NCBI GenBank assembly: GCA_022821845.1
Contig: JAJECT010000019.1
Location: forward strand, 1-64,000
DNA from: Rhodothermales bacterium
GTDB taxonomy: Bacteria > Bacteroidota > Rhodothermia > Rhodothermales > VXPQ01
Reading direction: 5' to 3'
Length of the DNA stretch: 64,000 nt
The position numbers were made by a program, and so were the translations under genes. The notes below the pieces were generated by a model. The model made no database searches. It was not told where the DNA came from and saw only the letters and a list, made by a program, of their open reading frames with translations. This document shows positions 1-9,614 of this stretch, piece after piece. Position 1 is the first letter of the stretch, and every line of letters begins with the position of its first letter.

Positions 1-145
<145 letters not shown>

Positions 146-163
146 ATAGCAGAATAACGCAAC

Positions 164-859
164 TCAGGCGCCTTCCTTATCGGCTTCCGGCTCCGCATCG
201 GCATCGGAAGCATCGGAATCAGGAGCATCAACGTCGGAAGCCGCTTCCGAAACAGGCGCTTCGGTTTCTGAGCCGGACGCCTCAGTCTCACTGACCGCAT
301 CGCCGTCGTCGCTCGCCGCCTCCGCAGGCGCATCGGGTTCCGCTTCCGCCTCCCCGGACACATCCGCCGACTCAGGGGCCTCGACAACCTCAACCCCCTC
401 CTGTTGTTTTTCAGGCGCAGCCGACGCGCTGCCGCCTCGCCGTCGCCCGCGCCGCGTCCGCCGGGTCTTTTGCGACCCGCCGCTCGCCGCCGCGTCCGCC
501 TCGTTGTAATCCACCAGCTCGACGACAGCCATAGGCGCCGCGTCCCCGGCCCGACGGCCAATGCGGACCACCCGCGTATACCCGCCCGGACGGTCGCCTA
601 TTTTTTCGGCCACCTCGGTGAACAGCGTCGTTACGGACTGCTTGTCCCGCAGGCGCCGAAACGCCTGCCGCCGGTTATGCTGCGAATCCTTCTTCGCCCG
701 GCTAAGCACAGGCTCGATGAACGTGCGCAGGGCCTTGGCCCGGGCTACCGTAGTCGTAATGCGCTTGTGCGCAATCAAGGCGTTGCCCAGCGCAATGAGC
801 GTGGCCTTGCGATGGGACGCGTTGCGCCCCAGCTTATGTCGCTTTTTCTGGTGTCTCAT
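164..859 (-). CDS. rplQ: 50S ribosomal protein L17 with long acidic C-terminal tail
   Basis: Large-subunit protein L17, the last gene of the alpha operon. Residues 1-120 are the standard L17 core, starting [12 protein letters not shown] and including the basic N-terminal half that contacts 23S rRNA. L17 is usually 115-130 residues, but this protein is 231. After a short basic linker (about 128-145, rich in R and G) the last ~85 residues are almost only A, E, D, S, P and G, so the tail is strongly acidic and predicted disordered. Tails on L17 are known in Bacteroidota, but this one is long. It lies 49 bp after rpoA. The ATG start matches the family N-terminus. Confidence 0.97.
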   Translation of the reverse strand: MRHQKKRHKLGRNASHRKATLIALGNALIAHKRITTTVARAKALRTFIEPVLSRAKKDSQHNRRQAFRRLRDKQSVTTLFTEVAEKIGDRPGGYTRVVRIGRRAGDAAPMAVVELVDYNEADAAASGGSQKTRRTRRGRRRGGSASAAPEKQQEGVEVVEAPESADVSGEAEAEPDAPAEAASDDGDAVSETEASGSETEAPVSEAASDVDAPDSDASDADAEPEADKEGA

Positions 860-908
860 AGTACGTACAGGCGGGTATAATCAGGCCCTGGCCAGGCAAC
901 AGGTCCGG

Positions 909-1892
909 TCAAGCCTTTTCCTCTTGCTTGGCCTCGATCATCCCGAAATGCAAACCCCGATCATTCAGCACATGCACCAGCTCCTGCAACGATTTGCGTC
1001 CAAAATTCCGGAATTTCAACATTTCCGACTCCTCGCGGCTCACCAGCTCGCCAATGCTCGTGATATTGGCCGCTTTCAGGCAGTTCTGGGCGCGCACCGA
1101 CAAGTCCAGGTCTTCCACAGACTGTACGAGCAATTCCCGAATGCGCTGCGCTTCGGTATCGATGACAATCGGCTTTTCGACGGGAACCGCGGGTACGATA
1201 TCCATCGAAATAAACATGTTGACATGATTCCGCAAAACGGTCGCAGCCTGCACCAGGGCGTCCTCTGCGGAGATGGAGCCGTCCGTATCGATATGTATCG
1301 CAAGATGCTCATAGTCGATCTTCTGCCCGACGCGCGTCGGCTTGACCGAATATTTGACATTCCGGATGGGGCTGAACACCGCATCCATGGCGATGACGCC
1401 AATCGGGTCGTCGGCGCGCTTGTTCTCGTCGGCAGGCACATATCCCCTGCCGCGCTCAATGCGCAATTCGATATTCAGGGAAGCGCTATCGTCGAGGGTA
1501 GCGATGTGAAGATCCGGATTCAGCACTTCGTGTTCGCTTGCGGCGGCGCCAATATCCCCGGCGGTCAACACGCCCGGCCCCTTGGCCACAAGGTGAATGC
1601 TGCCTTCTTCCGTTTCCTCCGTTGCGCGAAAACGCACTTCCTTGAGATTCAGAATAATGTCGGCGACGTCTTCGGTTACGCCGTCGATCATCGAGAACTC
1701 ATGCTGTACGCCGTCGATCCGCACGCCCGTGATGGCGAACCCGCCCAGCGACGACAAAAGCACCCGCCGCAGCGCATTCCCGATCGTTACGCCGTATCCA
1801 CGCTCAAGAGGCTGTAACGAAAATGTACCGGAAGATTCCGACGCGTTGTCAATCTGAATGCCCTCCGGCATATGAATCGCATGATGGCTCAT
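909..1892 (-). CDS. rpoA: DNA-directed RNA polymerase subunit alpha
   Basis: Alpha subunit of RNA polymerase, a scaffold for assembly of beta and beta-prime. At 327 residues it matches the family (about 330). The N-terminal dimerisation domain covers roughly residues 10-235, with the conserved EPLERGYGVTIGNALRRVLL stretch near residue 30. The C-terminal domain, which binds UP elements and activators, covers about 255-320 and contains the helix-hairpin-helix-like GRKSLQE segment. It lies between rpsD and rplQ, the usual alpha-operon order. Confidence 0.99.
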   Translation of the reverse strand: MSHHAIHMPEGIQIDNASESSGTFSLQPLERGYGVTIGNALRRVLLSSLGGFAITGVRIDGVQHEFSMIDGVTEDVADIILNLKEVRFRATEETEEGSIHLVAKGPGVLTAGDIGAAASEHEVLNPDLHIATLDDSASLNIELRIERGRGYVPADENKRADDPIGVIAMDAVFSPIRNVKYSVKPTRVGQKIDYEHLAIHIDTDGSISAEDALVQAATVLRNHVNMFISMDIVPAVPVEKPIVIDTEAQRIRELLVQSVEDLDLSVRAQNCLKAANITSIGELVSREESEMLKFRNFGRKSLQELVHVLNDRGLHFGMIEAKQEEKA

Positions 1893-1973
1893 GGTTTCTT
1901 AATCGGTCAAAGTCTTGCGAAAGGGGGAAGGATAGACGCCGCAACAGGCAGGTTGGCAGGCATCGTCCAGCAA

Positions 1974-2576
1974 CTACTTCGAATACAACTCCACGATAAG
2001 TTGCTCGCGAATATTTTCAGGAATGTCTTCCCGGGCAGGCATGTCCAGCATCTTGCCCCGGAGATTGCCGAGGTCCGCCTCAAGCCAGGCGAACGTCCGG
2101 CGGGTCTGCAAAATCGAGTCCAGGATGGGCCGCAGGGAACGGCTTCGCGGCCGCACCGCAACGATGTCTCCCGGACGCAACTGCGCCGACGGAATATCTA
2201 CGATCCGGTCGTTCACCATGATATGTCCATGGTTCACCAATTGGCGGGCTTGCCGCCGAGTACGCGCGAAACCGAGACGAAACACTGTATTGTCCAGCCT
2301 CGCTTCCAGAAATTTCAGCAGGTTTTCGCCCGTGACGCCTTTCTTGCGGGACGCCTTTTCGAACAGGTTGCGGAACTGGCGCTCCTGAAGGCCATACGTA
2401 TGCCGCGCTTTTTGCTTTTCCTTGAGTTGCACGGCGTACTCGCTGTCCCTGGACCGGCGATTCTGTCCGTGCTGACCAGGCGGATACGCCTTCCGCTCAA
2501 GCGCCTTGCTCGGACCAAAAACCGGTTCCTTGAAGCGCCGGGCGATTTTCTGTTTGGGGCCTCTGTATCGAGCCAT
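1974..2576 (-). CDS. rpsD: 30S ribosomal protein S4 (zinc-free type)
   Basis: Primary 16S rRNA-binding protein S4, 200 residues. The start MARYRGPKQKIARRF and the S4 RNA-binding domain near residues 88-150 (RLDNTVFRLGFARTRRQARQ) are clear. The N-terminal region lacks the four-cysteine zinc motif seen in some S4 proteins, so this is the zinc-free form. In many bacteria S4 represses its own operon by binding the leader; no specific site can be shown here. It lies in the alpha operon between rpsK and rpoA. Confidence 0.98.
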   Translation of the reverse strand: MARYRGPKQKIARRFKEPVFGPSKALERKAYPPGQHGQNRRSRDSEYAVQLKEKQKARHTYGLQERQFRNLFEKASRKKGVTGENLLKFLEARLDNTVFRLGFARTRRQARQLVNHGHIMVNDRIVDIPSAQLRPGDIVAVRPRSRSLRPILDSILQTRRTFAWLEADLGNLRGKMLDMPAREDIPENIREQLIVELYSK

Positions 2577-2627
2577 GTATCGCTATTGGATATTGCTTGC
2601 TGCTGTCTTGCGTCCGAAGGCGCCCGT

Positions 2628-3038
2628 TTATACGCGGCGGCGTTTCGGGGAACGGCAGCCATTGTGAGGAATGGGCGTTACGTCCCGGATGGAAGAAATG
2701 TCGAGCCCGGCCCCGGCAAGCGCCCGAATGGCCGACTCGCGCCCCGAACCAGGTCCTTTCACATATACGTCCACGCGCCGCAAGCCGAGGCCATGCGCCT
2801 CTTCCGCCGCGGTGGTCGCCGCGACCTGGGCCGCGTACGGCGTATTCTTGCGGCTGCCCCTGAAACCCATTTTCCCGGAACTGGACCACGATATAACGTT
2901 GCCGTACTGGTCCGTCAGCGTCACGATCACGTTATTGAACGTGGCCTTGATGTGCGCCTGCCCATTGGCTTCGACAATGACGTTGCGCTTGCGCGACGAG
3001 CGTCCGGAACGTCCCGATTTTTGCTGCTTTTTCGCCAT
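2628..3038 (-). CDS. rpsK: 30S ribosomal protein S11
   Basis: Small-subunit platform protein S11, 136 residues. It has a basic N-terminal tail followed by the conserved core with [19 protein letters not shown], a [19 protein letters not shown] segment near residue 55, and the C-terminal [15 protein letters not shown]. It lies 48 bp after rpsM and 51 bp before rpsD, in normal alpha-operon order. Confidence 0.98.
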   Translation of the reverse strand: MAKKQQKSGRSGRSSRKRNVIVEANGQAHIKATFNNVIVTLTDQYGNVISWSSSGKMGFRGSRKNTPYAAQVAATTAAEEAHGLGLRRVDVYVKGPGSGRESAIRALAGAGLDISSIRDVTPIPHNGCRSPKRRRV

Positions 3039-3086
3039 ATAATGGTACAGGTGCAGAAAACTGAATGGAGGAAGCGAGGCGGGGCG

Positions 3087-3467
3087 TTATTTCCGCGGAG
3101 CCTTCTTCTTGCCGGCCACGGTTTTGCGGCGGCCCTTGCGCGTACGGGCGTTCGTGCGCGTGCGTTGTCCGCGCACAGGCAACCCCCGGCGATGCCGAAG
3201 CCCCCGGTAACAGCCAATATCCATCAACCGCTTGACGCTCATCTGCACTTCCGAACGCAACTGCCCCTCGACAAGGTACTCGTCTTCAATGAGGCGGCGC
3301 ACGCTTCGGGTTTGCTCTTCTGTCCAGTCGTTCGGGCGCACGTCGTACTTGACGCCGATGCGATCAAGGATTTCGCGGGCGCGAGAACGCCCGATTCCGA
3401 AAATCGAGGACAAGGCGATTTCTCCGCGTTTATGCGGAGGCACGTCTACGCCGGCTATTCGAGGCAT
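3087..3467 (-). CDS. rpsM: 30S ribosomal protein S13
   Basis: Small-subunit head protein S13, 126 residues, which contacts the P-site tRNA and bridges to L5. The start [20 protein letters not shown], the helix-two-turn-helix segment with [11 protein letters not shown], and the C-terminal [16 protein letters not shown] tail that reaches the P site are all present. It follows rpmJ by 60 bp on the same strand. Confidence 0.98.
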   Translation of the reverse strand: MPRIAGVDVPPHKRGEIALSSIFGIGRSRAREILDRIGVKYDVRPNDWTEEQTRSVRRLIEDEYLVEGQLRSEVQMSVKRLMDIGCYRGLRHRRGLPVRGQRTRTNARTRKGRRKTVAGKKKAPRK

Positions 3468-3527
3468 AAGGTTTGGTGTCTTTTCGGCGGCGCCCGTTCG
3501 AAAACAGCGCGCCCGCGACGACGGGCG

Positions 3528-3644
3528 TCAACCCTGTCGTTGCTTGTGCTTCGGGTTCTTCTTGTTAATGACGTAAATGCGGCCCTTGCGACGAACGATC
3601 TTGTCGTCGGAACTCCGCTTTTTGACGCTGGCGCGCACTTTCAT
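3528..3644 (-). CDS. rpmJ: 50S ribosomal protein L36 (zinc-free type)
   Basis: A 38-codon gene that begins [19 protein letters not shown] and ends [12 protein letters not shown], the diagnostic L36 sequence. The zinc-type family has cysteines in the RSSDDK region and further on; here they are Ser and Asp residues, so this is the cysteine-free (C-minus) paralogue type. The gene lies 42 bp after map. The usual Bacteroidota order here is map-infA-rpmJ, but there is no room for infA. Confidence 0.95.
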   Translation of the reverse strand: MKVRASVKKRSSDDKIVRRKGRIYVINKKNPKHKQRQG

Positions 3645-3686
3645 GGGTTTGTCCGGCTCGTTCACGAAAAATACAAGGCATAAACG

Positions 3687-4532
3687 CTACATAACGCCTA
3701 TACCCTGCTCAGGTTCATAAATTTTGTATGCAGGCAGCGAATCGAGGGCGGCGCCGGGAACCGCTTCGATATACGAAAAGGTACTCAGCACTTCCGCCCG
3801 ATCCGGCTGCACGGCCACCATGTGCTCGTAATGCGCGGCGGCTTGCCCGTCCGCGGCGCGAACCGCCCAGCCATCCGCGTCTACTTTGGTCCGGGCGGTC
3901 CCGAGGGTAATCATGGGCTCGATGCACAGCGTCATGCCGCGCGCGAGGCGGGGTCCGGTGCCCGGTACGCCGACATTGGGGACATTGGGTTTCTCGTGCA
4001 ATTTCCTGCCGATCCCGTGTCCCACGAGTTCCTCCACGACGCCATAGCCCCTGCTTTCGCAATGCTGCTGTACGGCGTACGAAATATCCCCGACGCGCCG
4101 TCCCGCCGAAGCGCGCGCAATGCCCTCGTGCAAGGCTCCGTACGTTGCTTCGCACAAGGCGCGCTTCTCTGCGGATATTTCGCCGACGGGGAAGGTGTAG
4201 GCGCTGTCGCCGTAGTACCCGTTGAGGCGTACGCCGCAATCCACCGACAGCAAATCGCCTTCCCGAAGCGGTATGTCGTTCGGAATGCCATGCACCACCG
4301 TGTCGTTTACGGAAGCGCACAGCGTGCCGGGAAAAACAAGGTTGCCCACGCGATAGCCCTTGAACGCGGGCTCGGCGCCGCGCGCCCGGATGAACGCCTC
4401 TGCGATGCGGTCCAGTTGGCGCGTCGTAACGCCCGGCTCGATGTATCGCGCAACCTGTCCAAGCGTTTGCCCGACAAGGTCCGCGCTTTCCCTGAGGCGG
4501 TCTATTTTGTATGCGCTTTTCGGCAAAGGCAA
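3687..4532 (-). CDS. map: type I methionine aminopeptidase
   Basis: Cytosolic metalloprotease that removes the initiator Met from nascent proteins; 281 residues, slightly longer than the usual 250-265. The metal ligands are visible in order: His in VVHGIPND, Asp in SVDCGVRLNGYYGDSAY (two Asp), His in GHGIGRKLHEKP, Glu in CIEPMITLG and Glu in AHYEHMVAV. No in-frame ATG fits the N-terminus. The best start is TTG at 4532 (or TTG at 4526), while an out-of-frame ATG lies at 4535-4537. The last 15-20 residues, rich in acidic and Gly residues, are an extension. It lies between secY and rpmJ. Confidence 0.95.
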   Translation of the reverse strand: MPLPKSAYKIDRLRESADLVGQTLGQVARYIEPGVTTRQLDRIAEAFIRARGAEPAFKGYRVGNLVFPGTLCASVNDTVVHGIPNDIPLREGDLLSVDCGVRLNGYYGDSAYTFPVGEISAEKRALCEATYGALHEGIARASAGRRVGDISYAVQQHCESRGYGVVEELVGHGIGRKLHEKPNVPNVGVPGTGPRLARGMTLCIEPMITLGTARTKVDADGWAVRAADGQAAAHYEHMVAVQPDRAEVLSTFSYIEAVPGAALDSLPAYKIYEPEQGIGVM

Positions 4533-4580
4533 TGCATGAATCAGAGTATCCCGAAACGGAGGGGCGGGCGGCGGGCGCCA

Positions 4581-5897
4581 TTACATATACCGGCCTCGCA
4601 CGCGCCCGCTTTTCATGAAGCCATCGTAATGGCGCATGAGCAAATGGCTTTCGATCTGCTGAAGCGTATCCAGCGTAACCTGCACGAGAATCAGTAAGCT
4701 CGTCCCCCCGAAAAAGGCGGCGAAGCCGGGCGAAACGCCCGCCTGCATGGCGAAGGCGGGAAGAATCGCCACCAGCCCAAGGAAAATCGATCCGGGCAGG
4801 GTGATTTTCGTCAGAATGTTGTCGATGAATTCGCTCGTGTGCTTGCCCGGCCGGATCCCGGGAATAAATCCGCCTTGCCGCTTCATGGTGTCGGCCATTT
4901 CCCGCGGGTTCACTGCGATCGCGGTGTAGAAATACGTAAAGAATACGCAGATCACGAAAAACACGGTGGAATACCCCCAGCCGGAAATATCCGAGAACCA
5001 GCGTCCGAATTCGACCATGAAGGCGCTGTCGGGGAAGAACGAAGCCACCGTCGCCGGAACGAACATAATGGACTGCGCAAAGATAATGGGCATGACGCCC
5101 GCCGCGTTGACGCGAAGCGGAAGGTACTGGGTGGCGCCGCCGTACACCTTGCGCCCCACCACGCGCTTCGCATATTGCACCGGGATGCGGCGCGTACCTT
5201 GCGAAACCAGCACCACCCCCAGCGTCACCAGCGCCCATATCCCGATCTCCATCAGGAAAATGAAGAGATTGCCCACCAGCGTAAACTCGTTGAACAGCGC
5301 ATTGGGCAAAAAGGCGATAATCCCGATCATGATGACGATGGAAATGCCGTTCCCGATGCCGTTTTCCGTAATGCGCTCGCCAAGCCACATCACGAAGATG
5401 GTGCCGGCGGTCAGCACGATCACCGTCGAGACCATGAAAAACGTGGAGTTAATGACGATGGCCTGCCCGGTGGCGCCGTATTGCAGGTTGATCGCATACC
5501 CGATAGACTGAAACGCGGTAATGCCTACGGTGCCGTACCGGGTCAGCTGGGTGATCTTGCGGCGGCCTTCCTCGCCTTCGCGCTGAAGCTTCTGGAAATA
5601 CGGAACCACCGCGCCCAGCAGCTGGATGATAATGGAGGCGGTGATGTACGGCATGATGCCAAGCGCGAAAATACCGGCCTGACTGAACGCGCCTCCTACG
5701 AACATGTCCAGAAAACCGAAAATGTCGTTCGGATTGCCTTGCGCGTTGACGTCCGCCAGAATGCCGGCGTCCACCCCGGGAAGCGTAACGTAGGCCCCCA
5801 GGCGATATACGAGCAAGAGCCCCACCGTGTACAGAATCCGTCGGCGGAGCTCCTCTATCTTCCAAATGTTGCGTACGTTCTCGGCGATGCTTGCCAT
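4581..5897 (-). CDS. secY: preprotein translocase subunit SecY
   Basis: Channel subunit of the inner-membrane Sec translocon, 438 residues, as in the family (430-450). Ten hydrophobic segments can be followed. The start MASIAENVRNIWKIEELRRR, the plug-region sequence near residues 60-80 (FGFLDMFVGGAFSQAGIFAL), and the C5 loop with the YAKRVVGRKVYGG and SRGTR-like basic segments are typical. The end of the gene lies 48 bp before map. Its place after rplO is the conserved spc-operon order. Confidence 0.98.
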   Translation of the reverse strand: MASIAENVRNIWKIEELRRRILYTVGLLLVYRLGAYVTLPGVDAGILADVNAQGNPNDIFGFLDMFVGGAFSQAGIFALGIMPYITASIIIQLLGAVVPYFQKLQREGEEGRRKITQLTRYGTVGITAFQSIGYAINLQYGATGQAIVINSTFFMVSTVIVLTAGTIFVMWLGERITENGIGNGISIVIMIGIIAFLPNALFNEFTLVGNLFIFLMEIGIWALVTLGVVLVSQGTRRIPVQYAKRVVGRKVYGGATQYLPLRVNAAGVMPIIFAQSIMFVPATVASFFPDSAFMVEFGRWFSDISGWGYSTVFFVICVFFTYFYTAIAVNPREMADTMKRQGGFIPGIRPGKHTSEFIDNILTKITLPGSIFLGLVAILPAFAMQAGVSPGFAAFFGGTSLLILVQVTLDTLQQIESHLLMRHYDGFMKSGRVRGRYM

Positions 5898-5936
5898 AAT
5901 GAAATACCGGGTAAAAAGTCGTTTCCGATCCGTACG

Positions 5937-6404
5937 TTAACGGTAGCCAAGCACGGTGGCCGCGCCCCCGGCCGCTTCGATCTTTTGCTTCGCCGAGGCG
6001 CTGAACGCATGCGCGCTAACCGAAAGGCCTTTCGGGGCTTCGCCGTCGCCAAGGATTTTAATTCGGTCGGCCTTGCGCGCGACGCCGGCGGCCGCAAGCA
6101 CTTCGGGCGTGACTTCCGCCGCGCCGTCGATGCGCCCTTCCTCTACGAGGCGGGCGATCCAGGACAGGTTGACCGGACGGTATTCTACGCGAAACCGGTT
6201 CCGGAACCCGAATTTGGGCACGCGCCGCTGGAGCGGCATCTGGCCTCCCTCGAACCAGGCGGGAATGCGGGCGCCCGCGCGGCTCTTTTGCCCCTTCGTT
6301 CCCTTCGTGGAACTGTGGCCGCCCTTGCCCGAACCTGTGCCGCGGGCGATGCGCTTCCGCTTTCGGGTAGCGCCCTTAACCGGTTTCAGATTGCTTAGGT
6401 CCAT
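5937..6404 (-). CDS. rplO: 50S ribosomal protein L15
   Basis: Large-subunit protein L15, 155 residues from ATG at 6404. The open frame continues upstream to 6581, but that stretch overlaps rpmD in another frame and has no L15 similarity. The N-terminus MDLSNLKPVKGATRKRKR, the glycine- and lysine-rich RGTGSGKGGHSSTKGTKGQ tail that threads into 23S rRNA, and PAWFEGGQMPLQRRVPKFGF are family hallmarks. It lies 39 bp before secY. Confidence 0.97.
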   Translation of the reverse strand: MDLSNLKPVKGATRKRKRIARGTGSGKGGHSSTKGTKGQKSRAGARIPAWFEGGQMPLQRRVPKFGFRNRFRVEYRPVNLSWIARLVEEGRIDGAAEVTPEVLAAAGVARKADRIKILGDGEAPKGLSVSAHAFSASAKQKIEAAGGAATVLGYR

Positions 6405-6477
6405 AATTGCATTTCGGCTGAATGTCCCTCCCCGACCACTGCGCCAGGGAAAGCGGAATGCCTGATACGCTAACGGA

Positions 6478-6660
6478 TCAGGCTTCGGTAACGGTAACAA
6501 GATGTCGAACTTTTTCGAGCATCCCGCGCAGCTGCGGGGAGTCCTTGTGTTCGACGCGCTGGTGCATCCGCCGGACGCCAAGCGCCTCCAGGGTGCGCAC
6601 GACGCGCTTCGGCGAACCGATCGCGGATTTTGTCTGGGTTACGATAAGTTTGCTTGCCAT
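6478..6660 (-). CDS. rpmD: 50S ribosomal protein L30
   Basis: Small large-subunit protein L30, 60 residues, the usual bacterial length. The sequence KLIVTQTKSAIGSPKRVVRT followed by LGVRRMHQRVEHKDSPQLRG matches the family ferredoxin-like fold. It lies between rpsE and rplO in spc-operon order. Confidence 0.96.
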   Translation of the reverse strand: MASKLIVTQTKSAIGSPKRVVRTLEALGVRRMHQRVEHKDSPQLRGMLEKVRHLVTVTEA

Positions 6661-6704
6661 ATCCTGGTCCGTCTGTTCGGGCTTCGCGGCGAAAATGCGC
6701 GCGT

Positions 6705-7229
6705 TTACCCCTCGAAAACCCTTTTGAGCGAAATACCGCGGCGCTGGGCTACTTCCATCGGGTCCTCAATCTGCTCCAGCGCCTGCATGGTGGCGGAAAC
6801 CTGATTATGCGGATTGCTGGACCCCAGCGATTTGGAAAGAATGTCCCGGATGCCCGCGCATTCCAGCACGGCCCGTACGCCGCCCCCGGCGATCACGCCG
6901 GTCCCTGGCGTGGCGGGTTTCAGCAACACCTTGCCGGCGTCCTGCCGCCCCACGACGGGGTGGGGAATCGTGTTGTCCTTGAGCCGGACGCGCACAAGGT
7001 TCTTCTTGGCGTCTTCCGTGCCCTTTGAAATCGCGTCGGAGACTTCGTTCGCCTTGCCGAGGCCGGCCCCCACCGTTCCCTTCCCGTCGCCTACCACCAC
7101 GACGGCGTTGAACGAAAAACGGCGACCGCCCTTGACGACCTTCGCCACGCGGGAAACGGATACAAGCCGTTCCTGCCAATCCTGACCCTCTGCCGCTTCC
7201 CGGCGGCGTTGCTCCTTTCGTGCTGCCAT
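6705..7229 (-). CDS. rpsE: 30S ribosomal protein S5
   Basis: Small-subunit protein S5, 174 residues, involved in decoding fidelity and helicase activity at the mRNA entry. The N-terminal double-stranded-RNA-binding-like domain ([20 protein letters not shown], near 20-45) and the C-terminal domain with [20 protein letters not shown] (near 110) are both clear. It lies between rplR and rpmD. Confidence 0.98.
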   Translation of the reverse strand: MAARKEQRRREAAEGQDWQERLVSVSRVAKVVKGGRRFSFNAVVVVGDGKGTVGAGLGKANEVSDAISKGTEDAKKNLVRVRLKDNTIPHPVVGRQDAGKVLLKPATPGTGVIAGGGVRAVLECAGIRDILSKSLGSSNPHNQVSATMQALEQIEDPMEVAQRRGISLKRVFEG

Positions 7230-7268
7230 GCGAAATTATGAATGCGTGTGCTGATGTCGTGCGAGAAA

Positions 7269-7622
7269 CTACAGGTGCAGTCCCCCTTCGCGGGCGCCAT
7301 CCGCCAAAGCGCGTACGCGCCCGTGATAGCGATAGCCGTTCCGGTCGAACACAACCTGTTCGATGCCCTTGTCGCGGGCCCGCCGGGCGATATTCGCGCC
7401 AACCGCCTTGCTGACCTCGATGGGCGTATCCCCGCCCACGCCGGCCTCCTTGCTCGAAGCCGCCGCCAGCGTAACGCCCGCCCGGTCGTCGATCAGTTGC
7501 GCGTAAATGTACTTGTTCGAACGAAACACGGAAAGGCGCGGGCGCAATGCCGTGCCCGCCACCTTCGCGCGCATGCCGCGCTTCACGCGACGTTTCCGTT
7601 CCTGTTTTTTGTGCGACGCCAT
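7269..7622 (-). CDS. rplR: 50S ribosomal protein L18
   Basis: Large-subunit protein L18, 117 residues, which binds 5S rRNA with L5. It has a basic N-terminus ([19 protein letters not shown]) followed by [20 protein letters not shown] and a C-terminal [20 protein letters not shown] segment typical of the family. It lies between rplF and rpsE. Confidence 0.98.
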   Translation of the reverse strand: MASHKKQERKRRVKRGMRAKVAGTALRPRLSVFRSNKYIYAQLIDDRAGVTLAAASSKEAGVGGDTPIEVSKAVGANIARRARDKGIEQVVFDRNGYRYHGRVRALADGAREGGLHL

Positions 7623-7672
7623 AAGTCCTGTCCGATACGCAAAAGACGCTAACTCGTTGAAAAGGGATGCGG

Positions 7673-8227
7673 TTACCGGGCGGCGGTCTTTCCGGCCTTG
7701 CGGCGAACGTATTCGCCCACATACCGAATGCCCTTGCCCTTGTACGGCTCGGGCGGGCGGAGCGCCCGAATCTTCGCAGCCACCTGCCCGACAATTTGCT
7801 TGTCGATTCCGTCGATCGTAATCACCGTGTTTTTGCCCCGCTGGGCCTCGACGGTCACGGAAACCGCGGTCGGCGGCACGAAATAAATCGGGTGCGAAAA
7901 GCCCAGCGCCAGTTCAAGGACGCCGTTGTTTACGGCGGCCCGGTACCCGACGCCAATCACCTCCAGTTGTTTGCGATACCCCTGGGTAACCCCTTCTACG
8001 GCGTTGCCAATGAGCGAGGCGTACAACCCGTGCATCGCCACGTGACGCTTTTGTTCGTCGGAGCGGCGGACCGAAATGACGCCCTCCTCATGCGCCACCT
8101 GAATTTCCGGCGCCACCTGCACGGCCAATTCCCCTTTGGGACCCTTGACCGTCACAAGATTGCGCTCCGAGACGTCCACGGATACGCCGTCGCCGACGTC
8201 GATCGGTCTGTTGCCTATGCGAGACAT
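7673..8227 (-). CDS. rplF: 50S ribosomal protein L6
   Basis: Large-subunit protein L6, 184 residues, located near the GTPase-associated centre. The start [20 protein letters not shown] and the second-domain signature near 150-170 ([17 protein letters not shown]) are diagnostic. Its two repeated alpha-beta domains fit the length. It lies between rpsH and rplR. Confidence 0.98.
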   Translation of the reverse strand: MSRIGNRPIDVGDGVSVDVSERNLVTVKGPKGELAVQVAPEIQVAHEEGVISVRRSDEQKRHVAMHGLYASLIGNAVEGVTQGYRKQLEVIGVGYRAAVNNGVLELALGFSHPIYFVPPTAVSVTVEAQRGKNTVITIDGIDKQIVGQVAAKIRALRPPEPYKGKGIRYVGEYVRRKAGKTAAR

Positions 8228-8293
8228 TGTCTTTCTCTGTAAGGGTTCAGGGAGAATGCGGGCCCTGCATCGCGCAGGGAATCGTTTCGGAAA

Positions 8294-8695
8294 TCAATAG
8301 AGATACGCAAGCACCTCGCCGCCAATGTGCGCCTTGCGGGCCTCCTTGTCGGTCATCACGCCGCGCGACGTGGACAGGATGGCGATGCCCAGTCCGTTCA
8401 TCACGCGCGGCAATTCGTGGGCGCCCACGTACTTGCGCAAACCCGGCGTGGACACCCGCTTCATCATGCGAATGACCGGCTCGCCCCGCCCGTCGTACTT
8501 CAGGCGGACCCGCAGGAAGCCCTGCTTGCCGTCGTCCACGTTGACGTAACTGCGGATGTAGCCCTTATCCAGCAATATCTGCGTGATGGCTCGCTTTTGT
8601 TTCGAGGCAGGTATGTCCACGTATTTGCGCCCGGCCTGCTGGCCGTTGCGAATGCGCGTCAGGTAATCTGCAACCGGGTCTGTTATGCCACTCAT
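8294..8695 (-). CDS. rpsH: 30S ribosomal protein S8
   Basis: Primary 16S-binding protein S8, 133 residues. The start is ATG at 8695 (MSGITDPVADYLTRIRNGQQ), chosen because the longer open frame to 9076 runs through rpsN in another frame. The C-terminal STSRGVMTDKEARKAHIGGE motif is diagnostic. In enterobacteria S8 controls spc-operon translation at the rplE start; no such site is evident here. It lies between rpsN and rplF. Confidence 0.98.
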   Translation of the reverse strand: MSGITDPVADYLTRIRNGQQAGRKYVDIPASKQKRAITQILLDKGYIRSYVNVDDGKQGFLRVRLKYDGRGEPVIRMMKRVSTPGLRKYVGAHELPRVMNGLGIAILSTSRGVMTDKEARKAHIGGEVLAYLY

Positions 8696-8717
8696 ATTCG
8701 TCTTGAATCGAAAAACG

Positions 8718-8987
8718 TTACCAGGACGCCTTGCGTACGCCGGGTATCTTGCCCTCCAGCGCCATTTCGCGAAAAGCGATGCGGGAAATGCCGAAATCGC
8801 GCATGTATCCGCGCGCGCGGCCCGTAAGCGGGCACCGGTTGTGCAGCCGCACGGGGCTGGCGTCCCGGGGAAGTTTTTGCAAGCCGACCCAGTCGCCCTG
8901 CTCCTTGAGCTGACGACGTTTGTCGGCGTACTTCTCGACCATGCGCCGGCGCTTTCTTTCGCGCGCCATCCAACTTGTTTTCGCCAT
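8718..8987 (-). CDS. rpsN: 30S ribosomal protein S14 (zinc-free, long type)
   Basis: Small-subunit protein S14, 89 residues. It begins [20 protein letters not shown] and contains the family motif [20 protein letters not shown] near residue 52. Only one cysteine is present and the CxxC pair of the short zinc type is absent, so this is the zinc-independent form. It lies between rplE and rpsH. Confidence 0.97.
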   Translation of the reverse strand: MAKTSWMARERKRRRMVEKYADKRRQLKEQGDWVGLQKLPRDASPVRLHNRCPLTGRARGYMRDFGISRIAFREMALEGKIPGVRKASW

Positions 8988-9044
8988 AGCGTTAACGGTT
9001 TGCTGATTTCTTTCGGTGCGGGTGCGTACGGGAGGGTGGGGGGG

Positions 9045-9614
9045 TCAAGCGGCGGAGCGTTCTTCCCGTCGGACAAAAGGCATGCCGAGTTCCTTCAAAA
9101 GCGCATGGGCCGCCTCGTCCGTAGCCGCCGTCGTGACGAACGTGATGTCCATCCCGCCGATGCGGTCGATCTTGTCCACGTCGATCTCCGGAAAGATGAT
9201 CTGTTCCCGAACGCCCAGCGTGAAATTGCCCCGACCGTCGAAACTCCGATCCGATACGCCGCGAAAATCGCGTACGCGCGGGAGGGCCAGCGTAATGAGG
9301 CGGTCGACGAACTCGTACATGTGGTCGCCGCGCAGCGTAACGTAACAGCCGATAGCCATGCCCTGCCGCAGTTTGAAATTCGAGACGCTCTTGCGCGCCC
9401 TCGCCACCATGGGGTGCCGCCCCGTAATGCGACGCAGTTCGTCCATGGCGTTGTCCAGCGCCTTCTTGTCCGCAGAAGCGTCCCCGACCCCCTTGTTCAC
9501 CACCACCTTTTCGAGGCGAGGGACCTGCATAACGTTGCCGTATCCGAGCTGCTTTTGCAGCGCCGGAACGATCTGCGTACGATACCGCTCCTTCAATCTT
9601 GGCGTATAGGTCAT
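9045..9614 (-). CDS. rplE: 50S ribosomal protein L5
   Basis: 5S rRNA-binding protein L5, 189 residues from ATG at 9614 ([19 protein letters not shown]). The frame is open to 9719, but the upstream part overlaps rplX and does not resemble L5. The motifs [37 protein letters not shown]-like residues near 70-90, and [20 protein letters not shown] near the end are typical. It lies between rplX and rpsN. Confidence 0.97.
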   Translation of the reverse strand: MTYTPRLKERYRTQIVPALQKQLGYGNVMQVPRLEKVVVNKGVGDASADKKALDNAMDELRRITGRHPMVARARKSVSNFKLRQGMAIGCYVTLRGDHMYEFVDRLITLALPRVRDFRGVSDRSFDGRGNFTLGVREQIIFPEIDVDKIDRIGGMDITFVTTAATDEAAHALLKELGMPFVRREERSAA

